Source of the DNA: Solimonas variicoloris DSM 15731
GTDB lineage: Bacteria > Pseudomonadota > Gammaproteobacteria > Nevskiales > Nevskiaceae
Direction of reading: 5' to 3'
Length of the DNA: 64,000 bases
Assembly: GCF_000382285.1 (NCBI RefSeq)
Contig: NZ_KB907928.1
Span: forward strand, 186,001 to 250,000
A program made the translations under genes and the position numbers. The notes under the pieces were generated by a model, which worked only from the letters and a program-made list of their open reading frames with translations, was not told where the DNA came from and made no database searches. The stretch's first letter is position 1, and the number at the start of each line of letters is the position of its first letter. Shown one piece after another: positions 48,273 through 56,638 of the stretch.

Positions 48273-49244
48273 TCAGCTGTAGGCCAGCTGGCGCTGCGTA
48301 GGCGCGGTGCCGGGATCGAGCTGGAAGTAGCTCTTTGCCAGCGACTCGTGCACGGCGCCGATGCCGACCTGGATCTCGTCGATCCACTCGTGCAGACCCT
48401 GATCGAGCAGGCGCTCGAAATTGGCGTCCTGGATCAGCGCGCGGATGCGGTCGATCGAGCGCTCGCTGGCGCGGTTGTGCGGCAGGTTCGGCAGCGTCCG
48501 GCCGATGTGATTGAGGCAGAACATCACCGAACGCGGGAAGTCGCGGTTCTGCAGCAGGAAGCGCAGCACGGCAGGGCCGCTGACGCGGATCTTCTCGTGC
48601 CGGCGATAGGCCTGGTAGGCCATCAGCGAGCGCAGCACGCTCATCCACTGGATCTGCACGAACGGCCGCAATTCCTCGGCGGTGCGGGCACGGATCAGGT
48701 CGACGGTGCGAACGTCGACGATGCGCGTCGTCATGTCGGCCTGTTCGAGGCTGAGACCGATCTGCAGGAAGTGATAGCCGACATCGTGCGTCATGTTGGC
48801 GGCCAGCATGCCGCGCAGCAGCAGGATGCCGTCGATGACGCGGTCGAGGCCGGCCTGCCGGTGGGCACGCGGCAGATGCTTCTCGCCCTTCTCCTGCAGG
48901 AACAGGTGCAGGGCGTTGATCTGCTCCCAGGCGTCGCGCGGCGTGCTGTCGCGAACGGTGCGCAGGATCTCGCGGGCATGGCCGACCGAGGCGGCGATCG
49001 AGCTGCTGTTCTCGGGATCGGTGATCAGAAAGCGCACGACCTGCGCTTCGGAGTCGTCGGCGTAGAGACTCTCGAACGCGTGGTTGGCGCCGAGGATGTC
49101 GACCAGCGGCGACCAGCCGAGCGCCATGCCGCGCGGCAGGTCGAGCAGCAGGTGCGAGTGGACGCTGACGAGGCGTGCGGTGTTTTCGGCGCGAGCCAGG
49201 TAGCGGCCCAGCCAGTACAGGTTGTCGGCGACGCGGGATAACAC
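48273..49244 (-). CDS. Alpha-E domain protein (COG2307 type)
   Basis: A 323-residue all-helical cytoplasmic protein: MLSRVADNLYWLGRYLARAENTARL, LITDPENSSSIAASVGHAREILRTVRDSTPRDAWEQIN, and the paired ExxH-like helices are the family pattern. The alpha-E domain accompanies the circularly permuted ATP-grasp protein in nearly all genomes and is proposed to act with it in making or modifying a peptide. The start is GTG directly after the TAA stop of the ATP-grasp gene, so the two are translationally coupled. Confidence 0.93.
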   Translation of the reverse strand: MLSRVADNLYWLGRYLARAENTARLVSVHSHLLLDLPRGMALGWSPLVDILGANHAFESLYADDSEAQVVRFLITDPENSSSIAASVGHAREILRTVRDSTPRDAWEQINALHLFLQEKGEKHLPRAHRQAGLDRVIDGILLLRGMLAANMTHDVGYHFLQIGLSLEQADMTTRIVDVRTVDLIRARTAEELRPFVQIQWMSVLRSLMAYQAYRRHEKIRVSGPAVLRFLLQNRDFPRSVMFCLNHIGRTLPNLPHNRASERSIDRIRALIQDANFERLLDQGLHEWIDEIQVGIGAVHESLAKSYFQLDPGTAPTQRQLAYS

Positions 49245-50699
49245 TTAAGCGGCCTCCAGATCGACGATCCAGGTGTCCTTGGCGCCGCCGCCCTGCGAGC
49301 TGTTGACGACCAGCGAACCCTTGGTCATCGCCACGCGGGTCAGCCCGCCGGTGGTGACGTAGGTGCTGTCGCCGCGCGACAGGATGAACGGGCGCAGGTC
49401 GAGATGACGTGGCTCGATGCTGCCGTCGGCCAGCGTCGGCGCGGTCGACAGCGCCAGCGTCGGCTGTGCCATGTAGTTGCGCGGGTTGGCGACGATCAGC
49501 TCGCGGAACTTGTCGCGTTCCTTCTTCGTCGCCCGCGGTCCGATCAGCATGCCGTAGCCGCCGGACTCGTTGGCCGGCTTGACGACCAGCTGGTCGAGGT
49601 GGTCGAGCACGTAGCTGCGGTCATGCTCGTCCATGCACAGGTAGCTCGGCACGTTCGGCAGGATCGGTTCCTCGCCGAGGTAATAGCGGATCATCTTCGG
49701 CACGAAGGCGTAGACCACCTTGTCGTCGGCGACGCCGGCACCGGGCGCGTTGACCAGCGCGACCTTGCCGGCGATCCAGGCCCGCATCAGGCCCGGCACG
49801 CCGAGGATCGAGTCCGGGCGGAAGGCCTCGGGGTCGAGGAACAGGTCGTCGACGCGGCGGTAGATCACGTCGACGCGCTTCGGCCCGTAGACGGTGCGCA
49901 TGTAGACGCAGTTGTCGTCGCCGACGAACAGGTCCTGGCCCTCGACCAGCTCGATGCCCATCTGCTGCGCCAGCCAGGAGTGCTCGAAGTAGGCCGAGTT
50001 GTAGATGCCCGGCGTCAGCAGCGCGATCGACGGCGTGTCGCCGGGCCGCGGCGACATCGCCGCCAGCATGTCGTAGAGCTGGGCGGGGTAGTCGTCGACC
50101 GGCAGGATCGCGCCGGTCTGGAACAGCTCCGGGAACACGCGCTTGGTGACCTGGCGGTTCTCGACCATGTAGCTCACGCCGGACGGCACGCGCAGGTTGT
50201 CCTCGAGCACGTACAGCGTGCCGTCGAGGTCACGGACCAGGTCCGAGCCGCAGATATGGGCCCAGACGCCGTGGCGCGGCCGGATGCCGACGCACTGTGG
50301 CCGGAAATTGACCGATTCGGCGAGCAGCTCGGCCGGGAAGATCTTGTCCCTGACGATCTTCTGCGCGCCGTAGATGTCCTGGATGAACAGGTTCAGTGCG
50401 CGCACCCGCTGCTGCAGGCCGGCCTCGGTCCTGCTCCATTCCGTCTTCGGCAGCGTGCGCGGGATGATGTCGAACGGCCACGAGCGGTCGACGTTGCGGC
50501 CTTCCGAGTACACGGTGAAGGTGATGCCCATTACCTTGATCGCCAGCTCCGCGGCCAGGCGCCGCTCGGCGAGCTCCTCGGGCGTCAGGCTGCCGAGGTA
50601 ATGGACGAGATGCTGCGCGGCGGGACGGGGCTGGCCGGGCGCGGCCATCAACTCGTCGTAATAGTCCTTGCAGCGGTACTGACTCCAGTCGATGGCCAT
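49245..50699 (-). CDS. Circularly permuted type 2 ATP-grasp protein
   Basis: A 484-residue member of the permuted ATP-grasp family (COG2308, DUF404/DUF407). Visible: YDELMAAPGQPRPAAQHLVHYL, GITFTVYSEGRNVDRSWPFDIIPR, LYVLEDNLRVPSGVSYMVENR, IGLE-like DLFVGDDNCVYMRTVYGPKRVDVIYRRVDDLFLDP, and VVKPANESGGYGMLIGPRA as the nucleotide-binding loop. It is proposed to form amide bonds in a peptide-tag pathway together with alpha-E, a transglutaminase-like protein and Anbu. ATG 50699 is used; no strong Shine-Dalgarno is seen. The longer frame upstream only mirrors minC/minD on the other strand. Confidence 0.94.
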   Translation of the reverse strand: MAIDWSQYRCKDYYDELMAAPGQPRPAAQHLVHYLGSLTPEELAERRLAAELAIKVMGITFTVYSEGRNVDRSWPFDIIPRTLPKTEWSRTEAGLQQRVRALNLFIQDIYGAQKIVRDKIFPAELLAESVNFRPQCVGIRPRHGVWAHICGSDLVRDLDGTLYVLEDNLRVPSGVSYMVENRQVTKRVFPELFQTGAILPVDDYPAQLYDMLAAMSPRPGDTPSIALLTPGIYNSAYFEHSWLAQQMGIELVEGQDLFVGDDNCVYMRTVYGPKRVDVIYRRVDDLFLDPEAFRPDSILGVPGLMRAWIAGKVALVNAPGAGVADDKVVYAFVPKMIRYYLGEEPILPNVPSYLCMDEHDRSYVLDHLDQLVVKPANESGGYGMLIGPRATKKERDKFRELIVANPRNYMAQPTLALSTAPTLADGSIEPRHLDLRPFILSRGDSTYVTTGGLTRVAMTKGSLVVNSSQGGGAKDTWIVDLEAA

Positions 50700-50825
50700 G
50701 CGGTGGCTGAGCGTTTCCGTATCGAGTCGTGATGACAGCGATGAAGCAAAACGCGAGCCAACGGCCGCGATACGGCTGGAGGCGATCCGAACTGTGTAGA
50801 ATTCCGCAATCTCTCTTGCAAGATC

Positions 50826-51542
50826 ATGACGTCCATCAAAGCGCTGGAATTCAAGGGCCGCATGCTGTCGCTGACGCGCGCCCGCGTGCTCGATCCCGAC
50901 CTTGCGGCCATCGGCGCCCAGCTGCGCGATTTTGCCCGGCAGATGCCGCAGGCCGTGCAGGGCATGCCGATCATTCTCGAAGCCGACGCGCCGATGGACC
51001 TCGGCGGCGTGCTGGCGGCGCTGCGCGGGGTGGGCATGCAGCCGATCGGCGTCGGCGACGGCCCGCTCGCCGAATCGGCGCGCAGCTGGGGCCTCGCCGT
51101 GCTGCCGCCGGAAGGCGCCAAGTCGCGGCCGCTGCCGGCCGCCGTCGCGGCACCCGCTCCGGCGCCCGCTGCCGCCGAGCCGGCGCCGGCGCCGGCCGCC
51201 GGCGCCCGCAAGCCGACGCGCATCGTCACCGATCCGGTCCGTTCCGGGCAGCAGATTTATGCCGCCGACGGCGATCTGATCGTCACCTCGACGGTCAGTC
51301 CCGGCGCCGAGGTGGTGGCCGACGGCTGCGTCCATATCTACGGCGCGCTGCGCGGCCGGGCGATCGCCGGCGCCCGTGGCGAGACCACCGCGCGGGTGTT
51401 CTGCCGCCGCTTCGAGGCCGAGCTGGTGGCGGTGGCCGGCGTCTACGCCGTCGCCGAGCAGATGCAGGGCGATCTGCGCGGCAAGCCGGCGCAGGTGCTG
51501 CTGGCCGATGGCAAGCTTAAGATCGAACGACTGGACTGGTGA
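50826..51542 (+). CDS. minC: Septum site-determining protein MinC
   Basis: A 238-residue inhibitor of FtsZ assembly. The N-terminal domain (1-100, [30 protein letters not shown]) is joined by an Ala/Pro linker (about 104-130) to the beta-helical C-terminal domain (VRSGQQIYAADGDLIVTSTVSPGAEVVADGCVHIYGALRGRAIAGA), which binds MinD. First gene of minCDE. The divergent gap of 126 bases to the ATP-grasp gene must hold its promoter. Confidence 0.97.
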   Translation: MTSIKALEFKGRMLSLTRARVLDPDLAAIGAQLRDFARQMPQAVQGMPIILEADAPMDLGGVLAALRGVGMQPIGVGDGPLAESARSWGLAVLPPEGAKSRPLPAAVAAPAPAPAAAEPAPAPAAGARKPTRIVTDPVRSGQQIYAADGDLIVTSTVSPGAEVVADGCVHIYGALRGRAIAGARGETTARVFCRRFEAELVAVAGVYAVAEQMQGDLRGKPAQVLLADGKLKIERLDW

Positions 51543-51587
51543 GCCCGTCTCGCCGGTCCGCAGAACCCAACCCTTAGGGAAGACCCC

Positions 51588-52397
51588 GTGGCAAAAATCG
51601 TCGTAGTGACCTCTGGCAAGGGCGGCGTCGGCAAGACGACGACCAGCGCGTCGTTCTCGACCGGCCTTGCGATGCGCGGCCACAAGACCGTCGTCATCGA
51701 TTTCGACGTCGGCCTGCGCAATCTCGACCTCATCATGGGTTGCGAGCGCCGCGTCGTGTTCGACTTCGTCAACGTCATCAATGGCGAGGCGAACCTGCGC
51801 CAGGCCTTGATCAAGGACAAGATGCACGAGAACCTCTACATCCTCGCCGCCAGCCAGACGCGCGACAAGGATGCGCTGACCGAGGCCGGCGTCGAGCGCG
51901 TGCTCAATGAGCTCGCCAAGGAATTCGACTACATCGTCTGCGATTCGCCGGCCGGCATCGAGCGCGGCGCGCATCTGGCGATGTATTTCGCCGACGAGGC
52001 TCTGGTCGTCACCAATCCGGAAGTTTCCAGCGTGCGCGACTCCGATCGCGTGCTCGGCCTGCTGTCGAGCAAGACGCGCAAGGTCGAAAAGGGCGAGGGC
52101 CGCGTCAAGGAGCATCTGGTCCTGACGCGCTACAACCCGGCGCGCGTCGCCAAGGGCGAGATGCTGTCGGTCGACGACGTCCGGGAGATCCTCGCGATCC
52201 CGCTGCTCGGCGTGATTCCGGAATCGCCGGCAGTGCTGACTTCGTCGAACGCCGGCTCGCCGGTGATCGTCAACAAGGAAACCGACGCCGGCCGCGCCTA
52301 CGATGATCTCGTCGCCCGCTTCCTCGGCGAGGCGCGCGAGCACCGTTTCATCACCGCCGAGAAGAAGGGTCTGCTCGGCCGCATCTTCGGGACCTGA
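51588..52397 (+). CDS. minD: Septum site-determining protein MinD
   Basis: A 269-residue membrane-associated ATPase. The deviant Walker A KGGVGKTT is at 11-18; VVIDFDVGLRNLDLIMGCERRVVFDFVNVI and the Walker B region YIVCDSPAGIERGAH follow; the C-terminal amphipathic helix KKGLLGRIFG binds membrane. The start codon is GTG, with AGGGAAG upstream. It recruits MinC and oscillates with MinE. Confidence 0.98.
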   Translation: MAKIVVVTSGKGGVGKTTTSASFSTGLAMRGHKTVVIDFDVGLRNLDLIMGCERRVVFDFVNVINGEANLRQALIKDKMHENLYILAASQTRDKDALTEAGVERVLNELAKEFDYIVCDSPAGIERGAHLAMYFADEALVVTNPEVSSVRDSDRVLGLLSSKTRKVEKGEGRVKEHLVLTRYNPARVAKGEMLSVDDVREILAIPLLGVIPESPAVLTSSNAGSPVIVNKETDAGRAYDDLVARFLGEAREHRFITAEKKGLLGRIFGT

Positions 52398-52401
52398 CGC
52401 A

Positions 52402-52665
52402 ATGGCGATGGACTGGCTGAAATTTTTACGCGGCGAGCCGAAGAACACCGCTTCGGTCGCCAAGGAACGGCTCAAGGTCGTCGTCGCGCACCAGCGCGAT
52501 GGTCGCGCCAACGGCCCGGTCTACCTGCCGATGCTGCGCGAGGAGCTGCTCAACGTCGTGCGCAAGTATGTGCAGGTGCCGGACAACGCCGTGCAGATCA
52601 ATGTGCAGCGCGAGGATGGCCTCGAAGTGCTGGAGATGAACATCACGCTACCCGAGACCGGCTAG
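52402..52665 (+). CDS. minE: Cell-division topological specificity factor MinE
   Basis: An 87-residue regulator of MinD ATPase. The N-terminal membrane-targeting and anti-MinCD segment (MDWLKFLRGEPKNTASVAKERLKVVVAHQRD) and the dimerisation domain (YLPMLREELLNVVRKYVQVPDNAVQINVQREDGLEVLEMNITLPE) are normal in order and length. It follows minD by four bases. Confidence 0.97.
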   Translation: MAMDWLKFLRGEPKNTASVAKERLKVVVAHQRDGRANGPVYLPMLREELLNVVRKYVQVPDNAVQINVQREDGLEVLEMNITLPETG

Positions 52666-52713
52666 ACGGCAGTTTTCCACGCCGTGCAGGATGCGCGGCC
52701 GATGTTGCAAGCC

Positions 52714-52744
52714 GATGCCCGCCGCGTGCGGGCATCGTTGTTTG
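52714..52744 (+). terminator. Rho-independent terminator of minCDE
   Basis: 9-bp arms GATGCCCGC/GCGGGCATC with loop CGCGT are followed by GTTGTTTG. It lies 49 bases after minE. The remaining 230 bases up to the fpr gene contain no gene; CCCCCGGGGG and a T run occur near 52915 without clear meaning. Confidence 0.85.
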
Positions 52745-52974
52745 CGGCCCGGCACATGGCAGGCGCAACGGCGCGCATAAGCTTAGAAGCAAACGTTCCT
52801 TGAGCGGTGCGTCGCCGGCCGGCAGACTCGCGCGCCGCCTGTTGCCGGCCGCCCCGGTGCGGGCCGGCACGCGAAAAAATTCGGCGCGACTCACCCGGAC
52901 GCAGGAGTGCGCCCCCGGGGGATTTTTCTTAAACTGCGCCGCCTTTGGTCGGCTTCTCCCGGGATTTTCGTCGA

Positions 52975-53751
52975 ATGGTTGCTCTCGCTACTGAAACCGT
53001 GCTGTCGGTCCGGCACTGGAACGACACGCTGTTCAGCTTCACTTGCACGCGCGATACCTCGCTGCGTTTCCGCAACGGTCAGTTCGTGATGATCGGGCTC
53101 GAAGTCAACGGCAAGCCGCTGATGCGCGCCTACAGCATCGCCAGCCCGAACTACGACGAGAATCTCGAGTTCTTCAGCATCAAGGTCGAGAACGGCCCGC
53201 TGACCTCGCGGCTGCAGCATCTCAAGGTCGGTGACCAGCTGATCGTCAGTCGCAAGCCGACCGGAACGCTGGTGGTCGACGACCTCAAGCCCGGCAAGCA
53301 CCTGTTCCTGATCGGCACCGGCACCGGCCTCGCGCCGTTCATGAGCCTGGCGCGCGATCCGGACGTCTACGAGCGCTACGAGAAGATCGTGCTGTTCCAC
53401 GGCGTGCGCCACGTCAATGACCTCGCGTACTACGAGTACATCACCGAGGAGCTGCCGAACCACGAGTTCCTCGGCGAGCTGGTGCGCGACAAGCTGATCT
53501 ACTACCCGTCGGTGACGCGCGAGCCGTTCCGCAACCAGGGCCGCATCACCGACCTGATCGAAAGCGGCAAGCTCTGCCAGGACATCGGTCTGCCGCCGAT
53601 GAATCCGCAGACCGACCGCGTGATGATCTGCGGCAGCCCGTCGCTGCTGACCGATCTCTGCGGCGTGCTCGACCGCCACGGTTTCGAGATCTCGCCGCAC
53701 ATCGGCACGCCGGGCGATTACGTCATCGAGCGCGCCTTCGTCGAGAAGTAA
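52975..53751 (+). CDS. fpr: Ferredoxin/flavodoxin-NADP+ reductase
   Basis: A 258-residue FAD enzyme exchanging electrons between NADPH and ferredoxin or flavodoxin. FAD-binding RAYSIASPNYDE, NADP-binding GTGTGLAPFMSLARDP and CGSPSLLTDLCGVLDRHGFE are seen, and the C terminus IERAFVEK is the bacterial subclass I type seen in Pseudomonas and Azotobacter. Length is typical. It could serve Fe-S repair, oxidative stress or the P450 in this window. No regulator gene is adjacent. Confidence 0.95.
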   Translation: MVALATETVLSVRHWNDTLFSFTCTRDTSLRFRNGQFVMIGLEVNGKPLMRAYSIASPNYDENLEFFSIKVENGPLTSRLQHLKVGDQLIVSRKPTGTLVVDDLKPGKHLFLIGTGTGLAPFMSLARDPDVYERYEKIVLFHGVRHVNDLAYYEYITEELPNHEFLGELVRDKLIYYPSVTREPFRNQGRITDLIESGKLCQDIGLPPMNPQTDRVMICGSPSLLTDLCGVLDRHGFEISPHIGTPGDYVIERAFVEK

Positions 53752-53770
53752 ACTCCGTCGGGAAGCGGGC

Positions 53771-53798
53771 GCCGCCCCGAGCGTCGGCTCGGGGCGGC
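53771..53798. terminator. Hairpin after fpr
   Basis: Perfect 12-bp arms GCCGCCCCGAGC/GCTCGGGGCGGC with loop GTCG, 19 bases after the fpr stop. The U tract is poor (ATTCG), but stability and position suggest a terminator. Confidence 0.65.
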
Positions 53799-53960
53799 AT
53801 TCGCTGTGGGCGTCACTTCACTTCCGCGGCGGGATCCCGGCGTCTTCGTTCTGCGCTTGCCGCCGCACCGATGTGACACCCTTGCGGAAGGTGACTGGCG
53901 CGCCATGCTCCGGCGCCTGCGCGGACGGCGCGCATCCGCCGCCGCCCCGCAGCGGCCGCC

Positions 53961-55313
53961 CTATCGGGCGGCCGGCGGCGACGAGGTATCGATCGAGCGG
54001 CTCATCCGCAGCGCGATCAGCGTGACGAGCGCGCCCGACAGCAGGTAGAGCCCGACGTAGCCGACGCCGAGATGCGTGGCGATCTGCAGCGCGACCAGCG
54101 GCGCAAAAGCCGCGCCGAGCAGCCAGCCGAAGTCCGAGGTCAGCACGGCGCCGCTGTAGCGGAAGCGGGTGGCGAAGCTCGAGTTGACGATGCCCGAGGC
54201 CTGGGCGTGCGTGAAGCCGAGCAGCGCGAAGCCGGCGAGGATGAAGATGTAGGCACCGGTGGTCGTGCCCCTGAGGAACAGCGGCATCAGGCCGGCGACG
54301 CTGAATACGGCGATCAGCGCGGCGCCGAAGCCGAAAGTCGTGCGCCGACCGTAGCGGTTGGCGAATTTGCCGGAGATCAGCATCGTCAGCACCGCGAGTC
54401 CGGCGCCGCAGATTTCCACGATCAGATATTCGGCGACCGATTCCTTGGTGAACAGCGTGACCCAGGACAGCGGGAAGATCGTCACCAGGTGGAACAGCGC
54501 GTAGCTGGCCAGCGGCGCCAGCGCGCCGAGCAGGACATTGCGCCCCTGCAGGCGGAACAGTTCGCCGAGCGGCGAGGGTTCCAGCGCACGGGTTTCGAGC
54601 AGGTGCGCGAATTCCGGCGTGACCACCAGGCGCAGGCGCGCGAACAGGGCGACGACGTTGATCGCGAAGGCGACGTAGAACGGGAAGCGCCAGCCCCAGT
54701 CGTAGAAATCGGCGTCGGCGAGGTTGACGCGCAGGTAGGCGAACACGGCGGCGGCGATGATGAAGCCGATCGGCGCGCCGAGCTGCGGGACCATCGCGTA
54801 CCAGCCGCGCTGGCTGGCCGGTGCGTTCAGCGCCAGCAGCGACGGCAGGCCGTCCCAGCTGGCACCGAGGCCGATGCCCTGGGCGATGCGGAACAGCGCC
54901 AGCAGCAGGATCGCGGTGCCGCCGAGCACGGCGTAGCCCGGCAGGAAGGCGATGCCGGCGGTGGCGGTGCCGAGCACGAACAGCGCGAAGGTCAGCTTGG
55001 TGCCGCGGCCGTAGCGGCGGTGGATCAGGCGGGCGAGCAGCGAGCCGAACGGACGGGCGATGAACGCCAGCGCGAACAGCAGGAACGAGTACACGGTGCC
55101 CTGGGTCGGATCGGCGAACGAGAAGAAGACCTGCGGGAAGACCAGCGCCGCGGCGATGCCGAACACGAAAAAGTCGAAGAACTCGGAGGTCCGGCCGATG
55201 ATGACGCCGATGGCGATGTCGCCGGGATGGATGTCGTGGGCGCCGTGCGGCTGCGCCTCGATGGTGTCGGTCAGCGCGCCAGCCGGTGTGGCGGTCTGAA
55301 GGTGTGCGTTCAT
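53961..55313 (-). CDS. MFS transporter, metabolite:H+ symporter type
   Basis: A 450-residue inner-membrane carrier with twelve spans. GRTSEFFDFFVFGIAAALVFPQVFF, FALAFIARPFGSLLARLIHRRYGRG and the loop motif in GKFANRYGRRTTFGFG identify the MHS branch (relatives of ShiA, ProP and KgtP). ARIAQGIGLGASWDG-like sequence is in span 4. Substrate not predictable. The start has no strong Shine-Dalgarno beyond AAGGAGGAC just upstream of the ATG. It diverges from the cyo operon. Confidence 0.9.
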   Translation of the reverse strand: MNAHLQTATPAGALTDTIEAQPHGAHDIHPGDIAIGVIIGRTSEFFDFFVFGIAAALVFPQVFFSFADPTQGTVYSFLLFALAFIARPFGSLLARLIHRRYGRGTKLTFALFVLGTATAGIAFLPGYAVLGGTAILLLALFRIAQGIGLGASWDGLPSLLALNAPASQRGWYAMVPQLGAPIGFIIAAAVFAYLRVNLADADFYDWGWRFPFYVAFAINVVALFARLRLVVTPEFAHLLETRALEPSPLGELFRLQGRNVLLGALAPLASYALFHLVTIFPLSWVTLFTKESVAEYLIVEICGAGLAVLTMLISGKFANRYGRRTTFGFGAALIAVFSVAGLMPLFLRGTTTGAYIFILAGFALLGFTHAQASGIVNSSFATRFRYSGAVLTSDFGWLLGAAFAPLVALQIATHLGVGYVGLYLLSGALVTLIALRMSRSIDTSSPPAAR

Positions 55314-55546
55314 GGTCCTCCTTCTCCGTGAGCCCTCGAGGGCGTCTGTGTTATGGCTCCACTATGAACCGCCGGCAGGCCTTTTGCCAGCGCGTTTCCG
55401 GGCCGTGCGGAGCGCTCGTCGGCCCGTTGCCGCCGTCCGGAAATCAATCGCTTGGCGACGCGCAATGGGACAAAACGTCCAATCGAGTTTCGTGTCGCGA
55501 AACCGTAAAGTCGCGCTCCCGAAATCTCCCCTGAAGTGCATATGCC

Positions 55547-56638
55547 ATGCCTGTGCGTCTCTTTCGCGGCCTGATAGCGGTTAGCCTGCTGGCGGTTCTC
55601 GCCGGCTGTCATTCGGATGTGCTGCGGCCGGCCGGCGACATCGCCCTGCAGCAGCGCGATCTGATCTACCTGTCGACCTTCCTGATGCTGCTCATCATCG
55701 TGCCGGTGATGCTGCTGACGCTGCTGTTCGCCTGGCGCTACCGCCAGTCAAACCAGGACGCCACCTACGATCCGGAGTGGAGCCATTCGACCAAGCTCGA
55801 GCTGGTGATCTGGTCGGCGCCGCTGGCGATCATCATCGCGCTTGGCACGGTGACCTGGATCGCGACGCACAAGCTCGACCCGTATCGCCCGCTCGACCGC
55901 CTCGACGCAGCGCGTGCGCTGCCGGCCGACGTCCAGTACCTGGATGTCGAAGTCGTTGCGCTCGACTGGAAATGGCTGTTCATCCTGCCGGAGCAGGGCG
56001 TCGCCACGGTCAACGATCTGGCACTGCCGGTCGACCGGCCGGTCCGTTTCCGGATCACCGCCTCGACGGTCATGAATACCTTCTACGTGCCGACGCTGGC
56101 GGGCATGATCTACGCGATGCCGGGCATGCAGACCGAGCTGCACGCGGTCGTCAACCAGCCGGTCGACACCACCGGCGTCTCGGCGCACTACAGCGGCGCC
56201 GGCTTCACCGACATGCGCTTCCGTTTCCGCGGCCTGCCGCAGGCCGAGTTCGAGCAGTGGGTCGCGCAGCTGCGCGCCGATGGCGGCGAGCTGAACCGCG
56301 AGGTGTATCTGCAGCTCGAGCAGCCGACCCGGGCCGAGCCGGTGCGCCACTATGCGAAGGTCGATCCGGCGCTGTTCAAGGCCGTGCTCAACATGTGCGT
56401 CGATCCGAACAAGATGTGCATGAGCGACATGATGGCAATCGACGCCAAGGGCGGGCTCGGCAAGGCCGGCATCTTCAACGTCTCGCAGCTCTCCTACGAC
56501 GCGCAGCGTGCGCGCGGCCTGGAGCGCCCGCGTCCGAACTACGTGCTCGCCATGTGCGACACCGACACGCCTTCCTATCTCGCACGCACCTCGCTGTCGG
56601 GCGAGGCTGCCCCCCGTGCCGCTGGTAACACGCCATGA
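55547..56638 (+). CDS. cyoA: Cytochrome bo-type quinol oxidase subunit II
   Basis: A 363-residue lipoprotein (VLAGC) with two membrane spans (about 40-62 and 84-105) and a periplasmic cupredoxin domain. The segments [21 protein letters not shown] and [30 protein letters not shown] are typical of CyoA. The Cu-A ligands of cytochrome c oxidases are absent ([12 protein letters not shown] in place of the Cys pair), so quinol is the donor. The C-terminal extension contains [13 protein letters not shown]. It overlaps cyoB by four bases. Confidence 0.95.
   Translation: MPVRLFRGLIAVSLLAVLAGCHSDVLRPAGDIALQQRDLIYLSTFLMLLIIVPVMLLTLLFAWRYRQSNQDATYDPEWSHSTKLELVIWSAPLAIIIALGTVTWIATHKLDPYRPLDRLDAARALPADVQYLDVEVVALDWKWLFILPEQGVATVNDLALPVDRPVRFRITASTVMNTFYVPTLAGMIYAMPGMQTELHAVVNQPVDTTGVSAHYSGAGFTDMRFRFRGLPQAEFEQWVAQLRADGGELNREVYLQLEQPTRAEPVRHYAKVDPALFKAVLNMCVDPNKMCMSDMMAIDAKGGLGKAGIFNVSQLSYDAQRARGLERPRPNYVLAMCDTDTPSYLARTSLSGEAAPRAAGNTP

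Noticed and set aside
49245-52511. ATP-grasp frame extended to 1088 codons
   Set aside because: The extra 600 codons run antisense to minC and minD; the family begins at MAIDWSQY.
52911-52930. CCCCCGGGGG followed by a T run upstream of fpr as a terminator
   Set aside because: The palindrome has no loop and cannot form a normal hairpin, and minCDE already has a better terminator.
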